The notes beneath the pieces were generated by a model. That model ran no database searches. It worked only from the letters and a program-made list of their open reading frames with translations, and was not told the origin of the DNA. The position numbers were made by a program, and so were the translations under genes. Below, in pieces: positions 6,541 through 9,873 of a stretch of 9,873 nt of DNA (position 1 is the stretch's first letter; each line of letters opens with the position of its first letter). The stretch is from Bryobacteraceae bacterium (GTDB lineage Bacteria > Acidobacteriota > Terriglobia > Bryobacterales > Bryobacteraceae), in contig JAICMB010000081.1 of assembly GCA_025929455.1 (NCBI GenBank), forward strand, positions 1 to 9,873, written 5' to 3'.

Positions 6541-8125
6541 ACCAGTCGAGCTCAACGAGCGACACCGCCTCGGCCGGCAGCGCAAACGTCAGCTTGAGTG
6601 TATGCCCCGGCGCGCCGAACCAGCGCGGCGATTCGATCTGCTCCAATTGCCCGGCGCGTTCCAGCGCGCGGTGCTGTTCCGGCGTCGGCCGCTGCGGCGA
6701 GCCCATACGCTGCCACGCGGTCCACGCGTTGCTGTGTGTTTCATCGATGCGATAATGCCGGACCAGCACCCTCTCGGGCACGCCCGCGACTTCGAGCCGG
6801 ACGTCGGCAGCGGGACGCGGCGCCGTATCGTCGCTATAATTCGAAACCAGCACGGTAACGCGGCGCGCACCGCGAACCGCGAGCGTTTGCACGCCGTCGG
6901 CGTGCGCCTCGATGCGATCGCCTTCCATCAGTCCGGCCATCCGGAAGAAGTTCAGCACAGGCTTGTCGATGCCGTTCGTCGCGAGCGTACGGAGCCCATC
7001 GAAGTAGGGCTGGTCCTCAAACGCGAAAGCCCATGTGAGCATTCCCTGCAAGTTGATGCGCTCGCGCTCGGCAAGCCCGAGAATCCTGTTCATCATCGCC
7101 GCCGTGTACGCGGCATATAGCGGGCCGTTGCGATATGCGTTCTGCGGGTACACGCGCGCGGAGCATGCCGCGCAGCCCTCCGGATCGGATTCACTCAGAA
7201 TGACCGGCAGCTTGCGGAACCGAGGGGATGACGCAACGATTTCAAAACCCTTTTCGACGTCGGCGGCCTGCCGCGCGCTGCCCATCTCGACGCGGCCGTT
7301 GACCACTGTGGGCCGGCCTTTTGCGTGGAAGCTGATGAAGTCGAGCGGCACATTCGCGCGTTCGCAATGTTCGAGGAACTGCCGCAGGAACGCTGCCGCG
7401 CGCGGGTTCGCCGGACCGGTGGTCGCGGGACCGCCCACGCGTGCTTCGGGCAGCGCGCGCTTCACCGCCGCGGCGGCGTGATCGTACAGTTCGTCGTATT
7501 GCTCCGGCGTGCCGTGCCAGTAAAAGATGTCGGGCTCGTTCCAGACTTCCCAATACCAGGACGCCACTTCCGCGCGGCCGTACTTCTCCACCGAATGCCG
7601 CACCCACGCGTAGATGAGATCGCTCCATTTCCGAAAATCGCGCGGAGGGTAGGACCAGCCCGCGGCGTAGTCGCGGTTCGGTGCGCCCGGAACCCACGTT
7701 ACGCGATACGGGTCCGGATGCGAGGACAGCGCGCGCGGCATGAATCCGACCTCGACGAACGGTTTCGCCCCCGCGTGCAGGTACGTATCGAAAATGCGGT
7801 CGATGATGGTCCAGTCGTAAACTGATTTTCCGGTGGCATCTTCGGTGTAAGCGTTCGTCGATCCCCACTTAAGCCGCGGCGTACCATCGCCGGTTGCGAG
7901 CAGGAAATGCGTGCGGATGTAGACTGGCGCGTGGCTGAGTGCGGCCAGTTCGCCAATCAGTTTGCGGCCGTTGGGCGCGTACGTATAGTTCGGTTCGTCG
8001 TAGCCGAAGAAGCGGTAAATGGGGTTGAACGGACCGCGTACCGCCCCGGCATCCACACGCACGTTAACAGCATTCTGAGCGAATGCGGACGCGACGCAGA
8101 GCACGAAAAGCCAAATCCGCCGCAT
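6539..8125 (-). CDS. Secreted glycoside hydrolase, GH39-like (beta-xylosidase type)
   Basis: 528 residues with a signal peptide (1-17, MRRIWLFVLCVASAFAQ). The body is a clan GH-A (beta/alpha)8 barrel: the WYWEVWNEPD motif (190-199) gives the probable acid/base E197 in the NEP signature, and VILSESDPEG (308-317) gives the probable nucleophile E312 at the end of a later strand. About 415-528 forms a beta-rich C-terminal domain as in GH39 xylosidases. GH39 members include beta-1,4-xylosidases and alpha-L-iduronidases and retain configuration; the exact substrate here is not shown. The ATG at 8125 gives the signal peptide; extension to 8173 would overlap the upstream gene. No clear Shine-Dalgarno is seen (GCCACC precedes the ATG). 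It follows the DUF4386 gene by 23 bases, so they are probably one transcript. The stop lies at the edge of the inverted-repeat element. Confidence 0.83.
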   Translation of the reverse strand: MRRIWLFVLCVASAFAQNAVNVRVDAGAVRGPFNPIYRFFGYDEPNYTYAPNGRKLIGELAALSHAPVYIRTHFLLATGDGTPRLKWGSTNAYTEDATGKSVYDWTIIDRIFDTYLHAGAKPFVEVGFMPRALSSHPDPYRVTWVPGAPNRDYAAGWSYPPRDFRKWSDLIYAWVRHSVEKYGRAEVASWYWEVWNEPDIFYWHGTPEQYDELYDHAAAAVKRALPEARVGGPATTGPANPRAAAFLRQFLEHCERANVPLDFISFHAKGRPTVVNGRVEMGSARQAADVEKGFEIVASSPRFRKLPVILSESDPEGCAACSARVYPQNAYRNGPLYAAYTAAMMNRILGLAERERINLQGMLTWAFAFEDQPYFDGLRTLATNGIDKPVLNFFRMAGLMEGDRIEAHADGVQTLAVRGARRVTVLVSNYSDDTAPRPAADVRLEVAGVPERVLVRHYRIDETHSNAWTAWQRMGSPQRPTPEQHRALERAGQLEQIESPRWFGAPGHTLKLTFALPAEAVSLVELDW

Positions 8126-8148
8126 GGTGGCTAGTGAACTTGCAGCCG

Positions 8149-8850
8149 TCACGCGGCAGCTCTCTCCAGCCATTTAGTGCCGTCTACGCCTTTCAGAGTC
8201 AACCAGAGGGCAAGCGACAGCTCGCCGATGAAAGCCGGCAGAAGAATGAACGGGAATATACGGTTTGCGAAGTCTGGGGCTAGAAACAGCGCGAAGCTAT
8301 TCATCAGATAGCAGAACCCGGCGATCTGCAACAAAACGCCGAGCGCCTTCGGAAGATAGCCGGATCGGAAGATCAGATAACCCATCACCTCACAAAACCC
8401 GGCGAAGAAGATCAGGCTGAGACCGAAGCCATAGCCGTACAATCTGGCCGACAGCTGTGCCACCACGGAAAGCTGCTCAGGCGTGAATGCCTTCAAGTAT
8501 GCGACGTTTCCCAGCGGAAACAGGGCAGCAACCGAGCTCAGCTGAATCACGGCTTCAATCGCGATCGACACCAGATTGAAAAAAACCGCGAGCCAAACGA
8601 GATCTCCGTTGACCGGCCTCAACAAAACGTACAAGATCCACGTTACGGTAACGGCACACAACAGCAGAATGAGCTCGGCCGCGACGCCAAAACGCCACAG
8701 CGGCTCCATCGACGAGAGTTTAGCAGCGGTGGCCGCGGCATCGCCGGAAACGATGAGCTTTTCCCGTATGAATATTTCGCCGAACAACCCGAGCGCAATG
8801 ATGGCGAGGTAGAGCGCACCGCCGATTCTGGCAAACGCTTTGGCGGACAT
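8149..8850 (-). CDS. DUF4386 family integral membrane protein
   Basis: 233 residues with six predicted membrane segments (about 9-28, 54-77, 84-105, 138-160, 169-191, 197-219). The family pattern is seen: an ARIGGALYLAIIALG opening, a LWRFGVAAELILLL second helix, a LLRPVNGDLVWLAVFFNLV turn and helix, and a paired end with a SGYLPKALGVLLQIAGFCYL stretch. DUF4386 proteins have no established biochemical role. The ATG at 8850 is chosen because it begins with the family's usual N terminus; reading further upstream would cover the divergent GH3 promoter and coding sequence. No ribosome binding site is evident. It is the first gene of a probable two-gene unit with the GH39 enzyme and is divergent from the GH3 gene; whether its function is tied to sugar use is unknown. 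Confidence 0.85.
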   Translation of the reverse strand: MSAKAFARIGGALYLAIIALGLFGEIFIREKLIVSGDAAATAAKLSSMEPLWRFGVAAELILLLCAVTVTWILYVLLRPVNGDLVWLAVFFNLVSIAIEAVIQLSSVAALFPLGNVAYLKAFTPEQLSVVAQLSARLYGYGFGLSLIFFAGFCEVMGYLIFRSGYLPKALGVLLQIAGFCYLMNSFALFLAPDFANRIFPFILLPAFIGELSLALWLTLKGVDGTKWLERAAA

Positions 8851-8911
8851 GTTGAAGCGCAGACGGCTACCATCGCCGAGCGTACCACTGTGCAGGGACG
8901 CTATAAAATCA
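8851..8911. promoter_or_regulatory. Divergent promoter region between DUF4386 and GH3 genes
   Basis: These 61 bases separate two divergent genes. TATAAAAT at 8902-8909 is a good -10 candidate for the GH3 gene and would start transcription at or just after the first ATG (8912), leaving a very short leader or none for the ATG at 8924. No -35 match stands out at the right distance. Nothing clear is seen for the minus-strand gene. Confidence 0.4.
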
Positions 8912-9873
8912 ATGATCAGCCCCATGACCATTCGACTCGTCGTGACCGCCGCATTGGCGCTCGTCCCCGTGCTGTGCCAGGCGCAGGTTTGGAAGGACTC
9001 GTCAGCGCCGCTGGAGCGCCGCGTCGCGGACCTGTTGTCGCGCATGACACTTGAAGAGAAAGTCTCGCAGATGCTCAGCGAATCGCCCGCGATCGAGCGG
9101 CTGGGAGTGCCTGCATATAACTGGTGGAACGAGTGTCTGCACGGCGTTGCGCGCGCGGGTATCGCGACGGTTTTTCCGGAGCCGGTCGGCATGGCCGCTA
9201 CTTTCGATGAAGACCTGATCTTCCGCGTGGCCACCGCGATCTCGGATGAAGCGCGCGCCAAGCACCACGAATACGTGCGCCACGGCAAGCGCGGCATCTA
9301 TCAAGGCCTGACGTTCTGGACTCCCAATATCAACATCTTCCGCGATCCGCGCTGGGGCCGCGGCATGGAGACATACGGAGAAGATCCGTTCCTCACGGGA
9401 CGGCTCGCCGTGCAGTTCATTCGCGGCTTGCAGGGCGATAATCCGCGGTATTTGAAAGTGGTCGCGACGGCGAAACATTTCGCCGTGCACAGCGGTCCCG
9501 AGTCGACGCGCCACGAATTCAATGCGCAGGTTGACCCGGAGGACCTGCACGGGACCTATCTTCCGCAGTTTGAAGCCGCGGTGAAAGACGGCGGTGCGCA
9601 ATCGGTGATGTGCGCCTACAACAGTCTGTTCGGCACGCCCGCCTGCGCCAGCACGCTGCTGCTTGGAAAGACTTTGCGCGATCAATGGAGTTTTCCGGGC
9701 TATGTCGTTTCCGATTGCGGCGCAATCGCCGACATCTACAGAGGCCATAAGGCCGAGCCCACGGTCGAAGCGGCCTCAGCTGCTGCGGTGAAGGCCGGCA
9801 CGGACCTTGACTGCGGCCGTGAGTACGAACATCTGGTCGAAGCTGTGAAGCAAGGTCTGATCTCGGAAAAGGA
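8912..9873 (+). CDS. Secreted GH3 family glycosidase, xylosidase-like (N-terminal part, runs off the window)
   Basis: About 320 residues are present, less than half of a usual GH3 enzyme. After a signal peptide (to about residue 25, CQAQ) comes the GH3 (beta/alpha)8 domain: APLERRVADLLSRMTLEEKV (32-51), the YNWWNECLHGVA segment (69-80) typical of the xylosidase/arabinofuranosidase branch, FWTPNINIFRDPRWGRGMET (135-154), a YGEDP (155-159), the KHF motif (188-190), SVMCAYNSLFGTPAC (231-245) and VVSDCGAI (265-272) with catalytic nucleophile D268. GH3 enzymes release terminal sugars with retention; this branch usually acts on xylo-oligosaccharides, consistent with the GH39 gene nearby. Start: ATG 8912 or the in-frame ATG 8924; the latter gives a more typical signal peptide. 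Neither has a Shine-Dalgarno sequence. The acid/base domain lies beyond the window. Confidence 0.9.
   Translation, partial: MISPMTIRLVVTAALALVPVLCQAQVWKDSSAPLERRVADLLSRMTLEEKVSQMLSESPAIERLGVPAYNWWNECLHGVARAGIATVFPEPVGMAATFDEDLIFRVATAISDEARAKHHEYVRHGKRGIYQGLTFWTPNINIFRDPRWGRGMETYGEDPFLTGRLAVQFIRGLQGDNPRYLKVVATAKHFAVHSGPESTRHEFNAQVDPEDLHGTYLPQFEAAVKDGGAQSVMCAYNSLFGTPACASTLLLGKTLRDQWSFPGYVVSDCGAIADIYRGHKAEPTVEAASAAAVKAGTDLDCGREYEHLVEAVKQGLISEK

Noticed and set aside
6500..7120. 206-residue open frame on the plus strand
   Set aside because: It is antisense to the GH39 gene and begins inside the inverted-repeat element; its composition is arginine-rich without any motif.
8851..9297. N-terminal extension of the DUF4386 reading frame
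   Set aside because: The extra 149 residues overlap the GH3 coding sequence on the other strand, are low in hydrophobic order, and the family begins at the chosen ATG.
9002..9748. 248-residue open frame on the minus strand
   Set aside because: It is antisense to the clearly coding GH3 gene, which carries conserved motifs throughout this stretch.
1..9873. CRISPR array, tRNA or rRNA gene, riboswitch
   Set aside because: No regularly spaced direct repeats, cloverleaf-like sequence or rRNA-like stretch was noticed on reading; a covariance-model search was not possible here.

Overview
The window is GC-rich bacterial DNA. A very large TonB-dependent receptor with an N-terminal carboxypeptidase-regulatory-like domain, a secreted ankyrin/cytochrome c fusion, secreted GH39 and GH3 glycosidases and a DUF4386 membrane protein are together typical of soil Acidobacteria, especially Solibacter/Bryobacter-like lineages. 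This assignment is an inference from gene content; no rRNA or other marker is present.

Layout. Positions 1-95 hold the C-terminal end of what looks like a RelA/SpoT-type (p)ppGpp synthetase/hydrolase (ACT domain), with an apparent 1-base frameshift. Its stop overlaps the ATG of a small DUF971 protein (92-460). Next comes a toxin-antitoxin pair, a Phd/YefM-like antitoxin (632-898) and a RelE/ParE-like toxin (926-1195), with a perfect 7-bp inverted repeat just upstream of the antitoxin as a probable operator. The toxin seems to lack the YR-containing strand of the family. Running towards it on the minus strand is an overlapping pair: an exported ankyrin-cytochrome c protein with an unrecognised C-terminal domain (1747-2964), then a small membrane protein (1208-1768).

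An 84-bp divergent region separates that pair from the TonB-dependent receptor (3049-6342, plus strand). The receptor is convergent with a minus-strand unit, DUF4386 membrane protein (8149-8850) followed by a GH39-type glycosidase (6539-8125). Between the convergent genes lies a 136-bp element whose two ~42-bp arms are near-perfect inverted repeats, a candidate dispersed REP- or MITE-like element. Diverging from DUF4386 is a GH3 glycosidase (8912 to the window end, incomplete).

How the genes may work together. Receptor, GH39 and GH3 could form a small locus for use of plant-type polysaccharide: extracellular or periplasmic hydrolysis of xylan-like glycans and uptake across the outer membrane. 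No SusD-like partner and no regulator are visible. The toxin-antitoxin pair and the RelA-like/DUF971 end look like unrelated neighbours. The strongest candidates for something undescribed are the inverted-repeat element, the ankyrin-cytochrome c protein with its overlapping membrane partner, and the shortened toxin.
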